Part shown: piece by piece, positions 1-8,335 of the stretch
Numbering within the stretch: the first letter of the stretch is position 1
How the letters are laid out: the number at the start of each line of letters is the position of its first letter
Assembly (NCBI RefSeq): GCF_003989135.1
Contig: NZ_RYZZ01000005.1
Coordinates: 210,168-274,167 of the forward strand
Direction: 5' to 3'
DNA length: 64,000 bases
Origin: Peribacillus cavernae
GTDB lineage: Bacteria; Bacillota; Bacilli; Bacillales; DSM-1321
Notes under the pieces: generated by a model
The model's input: only the letters and a program-made list of their open reading frames with translations
The model's database searches: none
Told to the model about the DNA's origin: nothing
Made by a program: the position numbers and the translations under genes

Positions 1-163
1 GCAAGTCCGACAAGCATAAGACGAGCAGCTGTATGGGGAGCGGTTTTCTCCCCATCAGATGATTGGCTTATGACCTCGAGGCCGACTAAAATTGCCACGT
101 CCTCATGTCTTCGTCGGCACTAGCACGTCCTGTGCGTCGGGGCTAGGCGCTGGAGCTGGATGC
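1..163. repeat. Dispersed structured intergenic repeat, copy 1 (cut by the window start)
   Basis: This stretch shares several blocks with 50783-50968: the GCAAGTCCGACAAGCATAAG block, GGCTTATGACCTCGAGG, and GGGGCTAGGCGCTGGAGCT. CATAAG (15-20) pairs with CTTATG (67-72), and inside it ATGGGGAG (33-40) pairs with CTCCCCAT (48-55) around a CGGTTTT loop. The other copy keeps the outer pairing but has a different inner stem. No reading frame of note lies here. It resembles the non-coding repeats scattered between genes in Bacillaceae; family membership is inferred. Confidence 0.75.
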
Positions 164-219
164 AGATAATCAAAATTAAGTTATCCACATAAAATTCAAT
201 CTATAGTTTCCTTTACAGC

Positions 220-252
220 AAAAAAGGCGGGCCTTATCGGCTCGCTTTTTTC
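220..252 (-). terminator. Rho-independent terminator of the moa/moe genes
   Basis: A GC-rich hairpin (GGCGGGCC / GGCTCGC, short loop) is flanked by A and T runs. Read on the minus strand it sits just after the stop of the ThiF/MoeB-like gene and ends in a run of T. Confidence 0.8.
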
Positions 253-285
253 GTATGACGAATACCCTCTATTTTGCGCCCGCTT

Positions 286-1305
286 TTACCCTAATATTCG
301 CTGGTACAACACTTTGGCATGGACCATATCTTTTGTACCATGGATAAGGGCGCGTCCATCGCTGAATATGACCATGCGCTCGCCATCCTTCTCAACTGAC
401 AAAAGAAACGGGTTTGATTTCACAGTAAATCCGCTTCCGCCTAGGTCGCTCCCCAGCTTTTCAAGCTGCAGCTTCCGAGGAGCCGGTGGACGTACTTGAA
501 CTGTATCCCTTCCACAAAGAACCGTCGTCTTCGTTGCATTTTCCAGTGTCAAAAACGGATAAGTCGGCGCCTCCCCGCAGGATAAGCAGTCGCTTTTCTT
601 TGCTCTGCCGACTTTCATGGTCTGATATTGGTTTCGCCACAGATCGAACGTTGAGAAGCCCGGGCGGACGGCATCATAATCCTCGACCAGGATTTTCAAG
701 GCATCTGCGGCTTGATGGGCAACGACCATTTGCACGGCAGGGAATATGATCCCACCTGTATCACATGTCATTCCCTGGATTGGGATTGAGCGTAGCAGAC
801 AATTAAGGCATGGTGTCACTCCCGGGATGATTGTAAAACTCATTCCTACGCTCCCCACGCACGCACCATAAATCCAAGGAATCCGATGCTTCTGGGATAA
901 ATCATTGATAACCATCCTTGTCTCGAAGTTGTCTGTCGCGTCGATGACCAAAGAAACACCAGCGAACAGCGGCTCGAGCGACAGCGCTGTTCCGTCCATG
1001 ATGATTGCTTCAACTTCGACTTCCCCATTGATGTCCTGACAATGCCTCTTTGCTGCCTCGGCCTTTGGAAGCTTCTCAAGCACGTCTTTTTCTGTATATA
1101 ACTGCTGCCTCTGCAAGTTGCTTTCCTCCACATAATCGCGGTCAACAATCGTGAGCTTGCCGATTCCCGCCCGGGTCAAAAATTCTGCATTGGCAGATCC
1201 GAGCGCGCCCGCGCCTATTAACAGAACATGCTTGCTGCTTATTTTTTTCTGACCTTCTTCTCCGATTGGAGAAAACAACGTTTGCCGTGAGTAGCGTTCA
1301 CTCAT
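286..1305 (-). CDS. moeB: ThiF/MoeB-type sulfur-carrier adenylyltransferase
   Basis: An E1-like enzyme of 339 residues that adenylates the C-terminal glycine of a ubiquitin-like sulfur carrier, here most likely MoaD, in the cytoplasm. Visible features are the nucleotide-binding GAGALGS at 31-37, Asp55, the NLQRQ arginine motif near 63-67, ATDN at 123-126, the likely catalytic Cys181, and two zinc CxxC pairs (166/169 and 240/243). The start used is the ATG at 1305, preceded by GGGAGAGG; an in-frame extension to 1422 would overlap moaD and lacks that site. The adjoining moaD and moaE favour MoeB, although ThiF-type enzymes can serve both pathways. About 90 residues follow the second CxxC. Confidence 0.88.
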   Translation of the reverse strand: MSERYSRQTLFSPIGEEGQKKISSKHVLLIGAGALGSANAEFLTRAGIGKLTIVDRDYVEESNLQRQQLYTEKDVLEKLPKAEAAKRHCQDINGEVEVEAIIMDGTALSLEPLFAGVSLVIDATDNFETRMVINDLSQKHRIPWIYGACVGSVGMSFTIIPGVTPCLNCLLRSIPIQGMTCDTGGIIFPAVQMVVAHQAADALKILVEDYDAVRPGFSTFDLWRNQYQTMKVGRAKKSDCLSCGEAPTYPFLTLENATKTTVLCGRDTVQVRPPAPRKLQLEKLGSDLGGSGFTVKSNPFLLSVEKDGERMVIFSDGRALIHGTKDMVHAKVLYQRILG

Positions 1306-1342
1306 GATTGAACCTCTCCCATTGTGAGTTTCGATGTTGATG

Positions 1343-1576
1343 TCACCCGCCGCTGACAGGAGGAATAAACGCGATCGTATCTCCTTCTGAAAGAATGGTT
1401 TCGTCATCCGCAAATTCTTCATTAACCGCAGTCATGACAGATTCCAAACCTTCTAATCCATAATCAGCTGCTATTTTTTCCTTTAGCCTGGCAACGTTCC
1501 ATTCATTTCCTTCTACAGAAACTTCCTCTTTACCGACAACATCCTTTAAATGAGCAAAAAAGAGTACATTAACCAT
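1343..1576 (-). CDS. moaD: MoaD, molybdopterin synthase sulfur carrier (small subunit)
   Basis: A 77-residue ubiquitin-like protein ending in the diagnostic Gly-Gly (76-77), which is adenylated by MoeB and then carries the thiocarboxylate sulfur used to make the molybdopterin dithiolene. The length is normal for the family, and the PPVSGG tail is typical. Its start overlaps the end of moaE by 8 bases, so the two synthase subunits are probably translationally coupled. Confidence 0.93.
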   Translation of the reverse strand: MVNVLFFAHLKDVVGKEEVSVEGNEWNVARLKEKIAADYGLEGLESVMTAVNEEFADDETILSEGDTIAFIPPVSGG

Positions 1577-2033
1577 TCATATCCTCCTCTCGAGGCTTTC
1601 CGGATGGATAGCTTACCGTTTCAAGTTGATTGCCGATCCACTTTTCCCCTTCTTCCCAATGCTCTTTTTTCCAGATTGGTACGATTTCTTTAATTCTTTC
1701 AATCGCATAGCGATTTGCTTCATATGAATCGTTACGATGCGGCGTACTCACCGCAATCACCACGGCTACATCTGTGATATCCAGCTTCCCGACGCGGTGG
1801 GTAATGGCAACATGCGTATTCGGCCAGCGTTCTCTGATTTCCTTACCAATTTGCTCGAGCTTTTTCACAGCCATTGCTTCGTAAGCTTCATATATGAGGA
1901 AAAGAGTCTTCTTTCCATTAGTAAGCTCTCTGACCGTTCCGATAAATGTTGTAATCGCACCCGCTTCCCTTGCAACAACCTTATCGATCACATCCTCAAT
2001 GCGGATGGGGTCTTTTGAGATTTCGAAATCCAT
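1569..2033 (-). CDS. moaE: MoaE, molybdopterin synthase catalytic subunit
   Basis: A 154-residue large subunit that converts cyclic pyranopterin monophosphate to molybdopterin with sulfur from MoaD. Visible family features are IGTVR at 31-35, HRVG at 80-83, the STPHR segment near 96-100 and the conserved lysines of PIWKKE (about 119-124) that take part in catalysis. It overlaps moaD by 8 bases and lies in the same direction as mobA upstream, so all four genes could be one transcript. Confidence 0.93.
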   Translation of the reverse strand: MDFEISKDPIRIEDVIDKVVAREAGAITTFIGTVRELTNGKKTLFLIYEAYEAMAVKKLEQIGKEIRERWPNTHVAITHRVGKLDITDVAVVIAVSTPHRNDSYEANRYAIERIKEIVPIWKKEHWEEGEKWIGNQLETVSYPSGKPREEDMNG

Positions 2034-2040
2034 CGTCTCA

Positions 2041-2183
2041 CCCTTTGTAATGATTATATTCTGAAAAAAGGTCTTGTTGTATGAAGGTAATTATGCTTTC
2101 CTGATCATATCCTAACACATCAAGAAGAATAATTGGAATTCGATTGGCTTGGGCTTGTCCAACGAATTCTAGTGACCGAGATT
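2041..2183 (-). pseudogene. Possible C-terminal remnant of a mobB-like gene
   Basis: Between mobA and moaE, one minus-strand frame stays open and ends in TGA just before moaE. It reads through residues such as GQAQANRIPIILLDVLGYD and then a helix-like tail. It has no start codon with a ribosome binding site and lies one frame away from the mobA end. The short strand-helix pattern and the position between mobA and moaE suggest the tail of a decayed MobB, but no P-loop or other diagnostic motif survives, so the identity is a guess. Confidence 0.25.
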
Positions 2184-2819
2184 TTAAGAATACTCCCCGT
2201 CTTTTTTTAATAAAACAGCAAATTCCTTTTCGATTATTTTTGCATTTTCATAGTCAAGCGGAGTGTTCATGTTAAAAAACAAATACGGAAACAGCTTATT
2301 CTGTTTTGTATAAACTTGAAAATCTGTTTCTTTCATTACTTTCACATTCACCTGTTCAAGAAAATGTATCATTCTTAGCTTTCGATTCTCTAGGCAAGAG
2401 GCAAGAAGCGGCAAGCAAGACCTTCGATAAACGGCAAACAGGGGTTGAAGCTGGCCATTAATCTCGGGTACAAGTGCCTCGAAATCTTCAAGGTTTTCCA
2501 GCATCTCTTTCATTACAGCCGCTTTTATAAATGGCATATCACAAGCCGAGACGAACACCACTTCCGTTTTGGATGCAGATAGGCCTGCATGCAGGCCTGC
2601 AAGCGGACCAAGTTCTTTGAATTCATCCTGTACTGTCGGCATACCGAGAAATGCATAATCAGGCGGTGCATTTGTAACCAGCAACACCTTGCCAACAGCT
2701 TTTTTTAATTCAGAAGCTATGTTTTGAATATTTATTCCCTCTGACATTGGAAGCATCGCTTTGTTGGTTCCCATTCTGCTGGATTTTCCACCCGCTAGCA
2801 GCAATCCCGTTGCATCCAT
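2184..2819 (-). CDS. mobA: MobA, molybdenum cofactor guanylyltransferase
   Basis: A 211-residue nucleotidyltransferase that attaches GMP from GTP to molybdopterin. The N-terminal LLAGGKSSRMG signature (7-17) followed by Lys20 binds the nucleotide, and the DMPF segment near residue 95 supplies the metal-binding aspartate. The length is normal. It heads the minus-strand molybdenum cofactor group and is divergent from the DgcN-like gene at 3129. MobA normally serves the bis-MGD cofactor enzymes; none is encoded in this window. Confidence 0.9.
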   Translation of the reverse strand: MDATGLLLAGGKSSRMGTNKAMLPMSEGINIQNIASELKKAVGKVLLVTNAPPDYAFLGMPTVQDEFKELGPLAGLHAGLSASKTEVVFVSACDMPFIKAAVMKEMLENLEDFEALVPEINGQLQPLFAVYRRSCLPLLASCLENRKLRMIHFLEQVNVKVMKETDFQVYTKQNKLFPYLFFNMNTPLDYENAKIIEKEFAVLLKKDGEYS

Positions 2820-3128
2820 TCACAACTCACCTTTCCTTCATCTTTATTTTGCCAGTTCGTCTTTAGGGATTCAATGCCCTCCGTGGACGAGAAAATGTAT
2901 TGTATTCAGTAAAAGGACAAATAAAAGTAGGAAGGACAAATCTTTAGTCCCTAAACTATGATATACTTATAAATGATCTTCAAAAAATTGTATATTCTGA
3001 AAAAAACAGGTCCTTATTATTTTGAAGTTGTTCTCTATGGTAATACATTTTTTCACTTGGCCAAAGGTATAACATCTCCTTTAACAAGGAGGTAGGTCAG
3101 GAAAATTAACTTTGGGAGGAAAAGCCTT
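2820..3128. other. Divergent intergenic region with paired AAGGACAAAT repeats
   Basis: No gene is visible. AAGGACAAAT occurs twice (2913-2922 and 2932-2941, 19 bases apart), followed by TTTAGTCC (2943-2950), which partly inverts it. TATACT at 2962-2967 could be a -10 box for the plus strand, but I see no matching -35 box. A regulator site between mobA and the DgcN-like gene is possible. Confidence 0.35.
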
Positions 3129-4217
3129 ATGAAAGAAACTGCAATCGTTTATTGTGAAAGTAAGTTCGGGACAATGGATGGGAAGACGGCAAACGGACTC
3201 GTTAGAAGCTCAAGGAAATTTGAGATAGTTGGAGTCATCGACAGTACAAAGGTTGGTATGGACGCCGGTGAATACCTTTTAGGAGAAAAAAACGGGATCC
3301 CTGTATTTAAAAGCCTTGATCACGCATTAGAGAATTTACAAAAGGTTCCTGATCAATTCATATACGGAATAGCCCCCTCTGAGGCATTCCTGAAAAAGGA
3401 TGAGAGAAATCTTCTTTTTAAAGCGATGGAACATGGAATGAATATCGTTAACCCTCTTCATGAATTTTTTACAGATGATGAAGAATTTATGAAGCACTCT
3501 AAACAGTTTGGCATCACAATCCATGACGTTAGAAAACCCGCACAAAAAAAGGAAATGCACCTTTTTTCAGGACGGATTTTAAACATCGAAACACCGATCG
3601 TAGCCGTACTAGGAACGGATAGCGCGATTGGCAAGAGAACAACATCGGTTCTGCTCGAGGATGCTTTATTAAAAAAGGGATTAAATGTTGCTTTTATTGC
3701 AACTGGACAAACCGGGTTAATACAAGGCGCGAAATACGGAGTTGCCATTGACGCCATTCCCTCTCAATTTATGACAGGTGAAATTGAAAATCAGATTATG
3801 AAAGCTTATGAAAATGAAAATCCTGATATTATCATCGTAGAAGGCCAAGGTGCATTAAGCCATCCTGCGTACATTAGTTCAGGTGGAATTATCAGGGGCT
3901 CAAGACCCGGAGCAGTTATCGTTCAACACGCTCCGAAAAGAGAACATTTAGGTGATTTCAGTTATATGAAAATGCCAACGGTCCAAAGTGAAATCGATCT
4001 CATCGAAAGTTATTCAAAAGCAAAAGTGATCGCTATTACCATCAATCATGAAAACATGTCGGATGAAGAACTTACTGCTGCGATTTCAGAATACGAAGAT
4101 GAGCTTACACTCCCAACGACGGATACCCTCAAATTTGGATGTAACAAACTTGTTGCTGCCATCTTCGAAAAATACCCTCAATTGAAGAGTGAACAAAAAA
4201 AGGTGCTTGTTAATTGA
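3129..4217 (+). CDS. DUF1611 protein, DgcN-like (candidate D-glutamate N-acetyltransferase)
   Basis: A 362-residue protein of the DUF1611 family, with a Rossmann-like N-terminal half and a C-terminal P-loop half. The P-loop GTDSAIGKRT lies at about 162-171, and a VEGQGALSHPAY segment follows near 240. One studied member, DgcN, N-acetylates D-glutamate in marine bacteria; others remain uncharacterised. The ATG at 3129 follows GGGAGG at good spacing. Its stop overlaps the TTG start of the racemase gene, so the pair is co-translated. A role in D-amino acid breakdown is inferred from the family and the racemase neighbour; the true acyl acceptor cannot be read from the sequence. Confidence 0.7.
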   Translation: MKETAIVYCESKFGTMDGKTANGLVRSSRKFEIVGVIDSTKVGMDAGEYLLGEKNGIPVFKSLDHALENLQKVPDQFIYGIAPSEAFLKKDERNLLFKAMEHGMNIVNPLHEFFTDDEEFMKHSKQFGITIHDVRKPAQKKEMHLFSGRILNIETPIVAVLGTDSAIGKRTTSVLLEDALLKKGLNVAFIATGQTGLIQGAKYGVAIDAIPSQFMTGEIENQIMKAYENENPDIIIVEGQGALSHPAYISSGGIIRGSRPGAVIVQHAPKREHLGDFSYMKMPTVQSEIDLIESYSKAKVIAITINHENMSDEELTAAISEYEDELTLPTTDTLKFGCNKLVAAIFEKYPQLKSEQKKVLVN

Positions 4218-5311
4218 CCCGCCTTCCTACTCCTAGGATTGAAATCAACTTAGCTAAAATTGCACACAATGCAAAAAAACTAGTCCAATTATATGGCTCT
4301 AAAGGTATAGAAATTATGGCGGTTACGAAAGGTGTCTGCGGATCTCCGGAAATCGCAAAGATATTTTTGAATCAAGGCATTCAGATGCTAGCAGACTCGA
4401 AATTAATAAATCTCAAGAGAATGCGGGATGCAGGCATTTCCGCACAATTTGTTTTATTACGATCACCCGCTTTAAGTGAGATTGAAGCTGTCATTAAATA
4501 TGCTGATATTAGCATTAATACTGAACTTTCTGTCATTAAAAAGCTGTCAGAAACCGCTAAGAGTTACAACACTGTACAAAAAATTATTCTGATGATCGAA
4601 ATGGGAGATTTAAGGGAAGGGATTATGCCCGAGAATCTAGAGATGTTCATTCAAGAAGTCTTGAAACTATCAGGCGTTAAAATAGAAGGTATCGGCGCAA
4701 ATTTTGCTTGTTTTGGAGGGGTCAAACCGAGCGAAGAAAAAATGGATGATTTATCTACTCTGGCCAGCGAAATTGAAATGAAGTTTTCGCTGCCTCTTTC
4801 TTACGTTTCAGGCGGAAACTCGGCTAATTACAATTGGTTTATGGCAACTAAAAGTATTGGGAAAATTAACAACTTAAGGGTAGGAGAATCGTTCTTTTTG
4901 GGACGTGAAACCCTCAACCGATTGGCAATTCCCGAACTATACACTGACGCATTCACCTTTGTGACAGAGGTCATTGAATCGAAAACAAAACCATCCGTAC
5001 CCTTCGGAGAATTAGGACAGAATGCTTTCGGCGACTTTCCCCAATTTGAAGATCGTGGCCAAATAACACGTGCTATCCTTGGAGCCGGTAATCAGGACGT
5101 GCTTGTGACTGGACTACTGCCCATATTAGACTTTGAAATTCTTGGATCAAGCAGTGACCATATCGTTCTCGATGCCAAGAAAATGAACTTTAGCGTCGGC
5201 GATGAAGTCACTTTCAACCTTACCTATGGAGCACTCCTTTCTACAATGACCTCACCTTATGTATTCAAAAAGTATATCCATTCTATAGAAATGACCCCTT
5301 CCTCGCCATAG
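4214..5311 (+). CDS. Alanine/ornithine racemase family PLP enzyme
   Basis: A 365-residue type III (alanine racemase fold) PLP enzyme. Lys39 in AVTKG is the expected Schiff-base lysine, EMGDLREGI near residue 136 matches the barrel strands of this family, and SGGNSANY near 200 is the likely phosphate-binding loop. The relatives I recognise are the amino acid/ornithine racemases rather than canonical Alr. The start is TTG at 4214, overlapping the DgcN-like stop codon (ATTGA), which supports coupling. Together the two suggest interconversion and capture of a D-amino acid. Only 9 bases separate its stop from that of the convergent oppF, and no terminator is seen between them. Confidence 0.78.
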   Translation: MTRLPTPRIEINLAKIAHNAKKLVQLYGSKGIEIMAVTKGVCGSPEIAKIFLNQGIQMLADSKLINLKRMRDAGISAQFVLLRSPALSEIEAVIKYADISINTELSVIKKLSETAKSYNTVQKIILMIEMGDLREGIMPENLEMFIQEVLKLSGVKIEGIGANFACFGGVKPSEEKMDDLSTLASEIEMKFSLPLSYVSGGNSANYNWFMATKSIGKINNLRVGESFFLGRETLNRLAIPELYTDAFTFVTEVIESKTKPSVPFGELGQNAFGDFPQFEDRGQITRAILGAGNQDVLVTGLLPILDFEILGSSSDHIVLDAKKMNFSVGDEVTFNLTYGALLSTMTSPYVFKKYIHSIEMTPSSP

Positions 5312-5320
5312 ACTCCATTC

Positions 5321-6292
5321 TTACTGCTTATAAAGGTGACAAGCAACAAAATGGTTTGATGAAACTTCCTGCCATTCTGGAACTATTTCTGTACAAATCT
5401 GCATAGCTTTAGGACAGCGTGTGCGGAAGCGGCAGCCGCTTGGAGGATCCATTGGATTTGGGACGTCTCCTTTTAAAATAATGCGTTCACGTGTTCTTTC
5501 AATCTTGGGATCAGGAATAGGAATAGCTGATAACAAAGCTTGTGTATAAGGGTGGAGAGGATTATCATACAAATCCTCACTGCCAGCTAATTCTACGACA
5601 CCCCCTAGATACATGACGGCGATGCGGTCACTAATATGTTTAACCATAGATAAATCATGAGCAATAAATAAGTACGTTAACCCTTTTTTTTGCTGTAATT
5701 CTTGCAATAGATTGACGATCTGAGCCTGAATGGAAACATCTAATGCCGCGATAGGCTCATCAGCAATGATAAATTCAGGTGCTACAGCAAGAGCGCGTGC
5801 AATTCCTATGCGTTGACACTGCCCTCCACTAAACTCATGTGGATAACGATTGGCGTGCTTTTTATTTAAGCCAACCGATTCAAGCAAATCATAAACTCTA
5901 GCTTCTTTTTCCTTACTTTTTAGTTGAACTTCATGATTGCCAATTCCCTCTGCAATAATTTCTAATACAGTCATTCTCGGGTTAAGAGATGAATAAGGAT
6001 CCTGATAGATCATTTGCATTTTCTTTTTCATACTTTTTTTATCTACAGCTGACTTTTTCACCTGAGTATCTTCGCCATCATAGATCACTTGGCCTGAGGT
6101 AGCATTGTATAATTGAATGATAGTTCGCCCTGCTGTCGATTTCCCGCAACCAGACTCTCCCACCAAGCCCAGGGTTTCCCCCTTATAGATATCAAAAGAG
6201 ACGTCATCTACCGCTTTTAAAATTTTCCCTTTGCCTACATTGAAATATTTCTTTAGATTTTTAACTTCAATCAACTTTTCTTTTTCGCTCAT
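5321..6292 (-). CDS. oppF: Oligopeptide ABC transporter ATP-binding protein OppF (importer 1)
   Basis: A 323-residue ATPase subunit of a peptide importer, at the cytoplasmic face. Walker A GESGCGKST is at 45-53, followed by a SGGQ signature and Walker B ending in ADEP. The C-terminal extension has the Cys cluster (CRFRTRCP, then two more Cys) typical of Opp/Dpp ATPases. The ATG follows AGGAGG, and the gene overlaps the end of oppD by 26 bases. It is the last gene of the oppABCDF set and meets the racemase gene tail to tail. Confidence 0.9.
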   Translation of the reverse strand: MSEKEKLIEVKNLKKYFNVGKGKILKAVDDVSFDIYKGETLGLVGESGCGKSTAGRTIIQLYNATSGQVIYDGEDTQVKKSAVDKKSMKKKMQMIYQDPYSSLNPRMTVLEIIAEGIGNHEVQLKSKEKEARVYDLLESVGLNKKHANRYPHEFSGGQCQRIGIARALAVAPEFIIADEPIAALDVSIQAQIVNLLQELQQKKGLTYLFIAHDLSMVKHISDRIAVMYLGGVVELAGSEDLYDNPLHPYTQALLSAIPIPDPKIERTRERIILKGDVPNPMDPPSGCRFRTRCPKAMQICTEIVPEWQEVSSNHFVACHLYKQ

Positions 6293-7313
6293 CTATTGAA
6301 CCTCCTGCTCCATCTATCCATTCTACTTGGGGTGCACGCTCGTCTTCTAACCAACATGAGACTGAGTGCGTCTCTGATACTTCAGTCTTACTTGGTGAAA
6401 AACTGTGGCACACTTTCATGACATATGGACAACGAGCTGCAAAAGGGCAGCCCTCAGGCAATTGGCCTAAGTCAGGTGGAATCCCTGGAATTGGAATCAA
6501 CTTTGTTGAACGAGCTGCATGCAATTTCGGCATGGATAAAAGTAATCCACATGTGTAAGGGTGTTTTGGTTCATAGAAAATCTCGTCTACTGTTCCTGTT
6601 TCAATAATTTCTCCTGCATACATAACCGCCACACGCTGAGCCATACTAGCGACCACACCTAGATCATGGGTAATAATAATAATCGCTGTTCCAGTTTTCT
6701 TCTGTAAATCCTTCATCAAGTCTAAAATTTGTGCTTGTATAGTTACATCAAGGGCCGTCGTAGGCTCATCAGCAAGCAGAACTTTTGGATTACAGGCCAG
6801 TGCCATCGCAATAACGACTCTCTGTCTCATTCCACCTGAAAACTGATGAGGATAATCCTTCATTCGTTCCATTGGGCTTGGAATTCCAACAAGTTCAAGA
6901 AGATCGGCTGCCTTTTTAAACAACTCTTTTTTCCTAAACGCCTGATGCTTTCTTAATCCTTCCATGATTTGCTTACCAATCGTCATCGTCGGATTGAGGG
7001 AAGTCATAGGATCTTGAAATACCATTGATATTTCCGAGCCGCGTATCTTTTGCATTTCTTTAATACTATATTTTAGCAAGTCTTTTCCTTCATAAAATAC
7101 TTGACCATCTTTAATCATGCTATTTTGCTTGGGTAAAAGTCTCATTAAGCTTTTTGCTGTCACTGACTTACCAGAACCCGACTCGCCAACAATAGCTAAC
7201 GTTTCCCCTTTTTTTAACTCAAAACTCACTCCGCGTACTGCTTTTGTCTCCCCATCATTGTGCGTTTTAAAGGAAACATGAAGATTATCTATCTTTAATA
7301 TAGTATCTTCCAT
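6267..7313 (-). CDS. oppD: Oligopeptide ABC transporter ATP-binding protein OppD (importer 1)
   Basis: A 348-residue partner ATPase of OppF. It has Walker A GESGSGKSV, the SGGM signature before RQRVVIAMALA, Walker B ending in ADEP, and the C-terminal Cys-rich segment (CPFAARCPYVMKVC) seen in peptide importers. The ATG at 7313 follows GAGAGGAG. It lies 14 bases after oppC and overlaps oppF, so D and F are likely made in equal amounts. Confidence 0.9.
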   Translation of the reverse strand: MEDTILKIDNLHVSFKTHNDGETKAVRGVSFELKKGETLAIVGESGSGKSVTAKSLMRLLPKQNSMIKDGQVFYEGKDLLKYSIKEMQKIRGSEISMVFQDPMTSLNPTMTIGKQIMEGLRKHQAFRKKELFKKAADLLELVGIPSPMERMKDYPHQFSGGMRQRVVIAMALACNPKVLLADEPTTALDVTIQAQILDLMKDLQKKTGTAIIIITHDLGVVASMAQRVAVMYAGEIIETGTVDEIFYEPKHPYTCGLLLSMPKLHAARSTKLIPIPGIPPDLGQLPEGCPFAARCPYVMKVCHSFSPSKTEVSETHSVSCWLEDERAPQVEWIDGAGGSIDERKRKVD

Positions 7314-7327
7314 TGTTGTCTCCTCTC

Positions 7328-8335
7328 TTATTTCCTCATTTTAGGATCTAGTGCATCACGCAATCCATCACCCAATAAGTTAAAGCTAATCATAATGACA
7401 CTAATGACAATGGCTGGAAATATTAGTTTATATGAAAAAAAACGCATCGATTTGTAGCCATCCTCAATTAATACACCTAAAGAAGCTAGAGGAGGTTGTA
7501 AACCCAAACCAATAAAACTTAGAAATGCTTCAAAGAAGATCGCCGTCGGTATAGTAAACATCAAAGTAATAATGATGGAACCCATCACATTAGGAACCAA
7601 GTGCCTCCAAATGAGTTTGGAATTGGAGGTTCCCAAAGTTCGGGCTGCGAGGATATATTCTTGGCCCTTCAGCTGTAATATTTGTCCTCGAACCACACGT
7701 GCCATGCCGACCCAGCCAGTGATAACCATAGCTAAGATAATCGAAGTAATTCCAGGTTCAAGAATAAGGATAAATAAAATGATGACAATCAAATTGGGAA
7801 TCCCTATTAAAACTTCAATAATACGCTGCATCACGTTATCGACACGTCCGCCATAGAAAGCAGATATACCGCCATAAACTACACCAATGATTAAATCTAA
7901 CAGGGCCGCGATTATAGCGATAAATAAAGATATCTGAGTGGCCTTCCATACTCTGGTCCAGAGGTCACGGCCAAATTCATCTGTTCCAAACCAAAAGCTT
8001 TCGTTGATCCCTCTCGCAGCATATTGGTCTATTCCGTTGACATCAGAGCCATCAAAGCCAAGCCATTCTAATCCGGCTGCTTTTGGCGGTAAGTTGGAAA
8101 GAGCTAAGTCCTGGTCCATATATGAATTTTCAGTTAGAAACGGACCAATCAAGGCCATAACTGAAAATAAAATAATCGTTATAAGTCCCAGAAAAGCTCC
8201 TCTGTTTTTTTTCAACCTTCTCCAAGCCTCACTCCAAAACGTGACTGGTGTTCCTGGAAGCTCCTCACTTTTCCCTGATTCCAGCGGGGCATGTACAAAT
8301 AAATCTTTTGTAATTTCTTGCTTTGGCAGACTCAT
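7328..8335 (-). CDS. oppC: Oligopeptide ABC transporter permease OppC (importer 1)
   Basis: A 335-residue membrane permease of the BPD_transp_1 family. After a hydrophilic start comes a first membrane helix (about 43-67), a long extracytoplasmic segment, and a core of five helices. The EAA-like loop has the form ARTLG..N..LIWRHLVPN, which contacts the ATPases. Its ATG overlaps the OppB stop as ATGA at 8332-8335. Confidence 0.9.
   Translation of the reverse strand: MSLPKQEITKDLFVHAPLESGKSEELPGTPVTFWSEAWRRLKKNRGAFLGLITIILFSVMALIGPFLTENSYMDQDLALSNLPPKAAGLEWLGFDGSDVNGIDQYAARGINESFWFGTDEFGRDLWTRVWKATQISLFIAIIAALLDLIIGVVYGGISAFYGGRVDNVMQRIIEVLIGIPNLIVIILFILILEPGITSIILAMVITGWVGMARVVRGQILQLKGQEYILAARTLGTSNSKLIWRHLVPNVMGSIIITLMFTIPTAIFFEAFLSFIGLGLQPPLASLGVLIEDGYKSMRFFSYKLIFPAIVISVIMISFNLLGDGLRDALDPKMRK

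Noticed and set aside
1-163. Insertion sequence end or transposon remnant
   Set aside because: No transposase fragment or target duplication is visible; the second copy shows an RNA-like fold instead.
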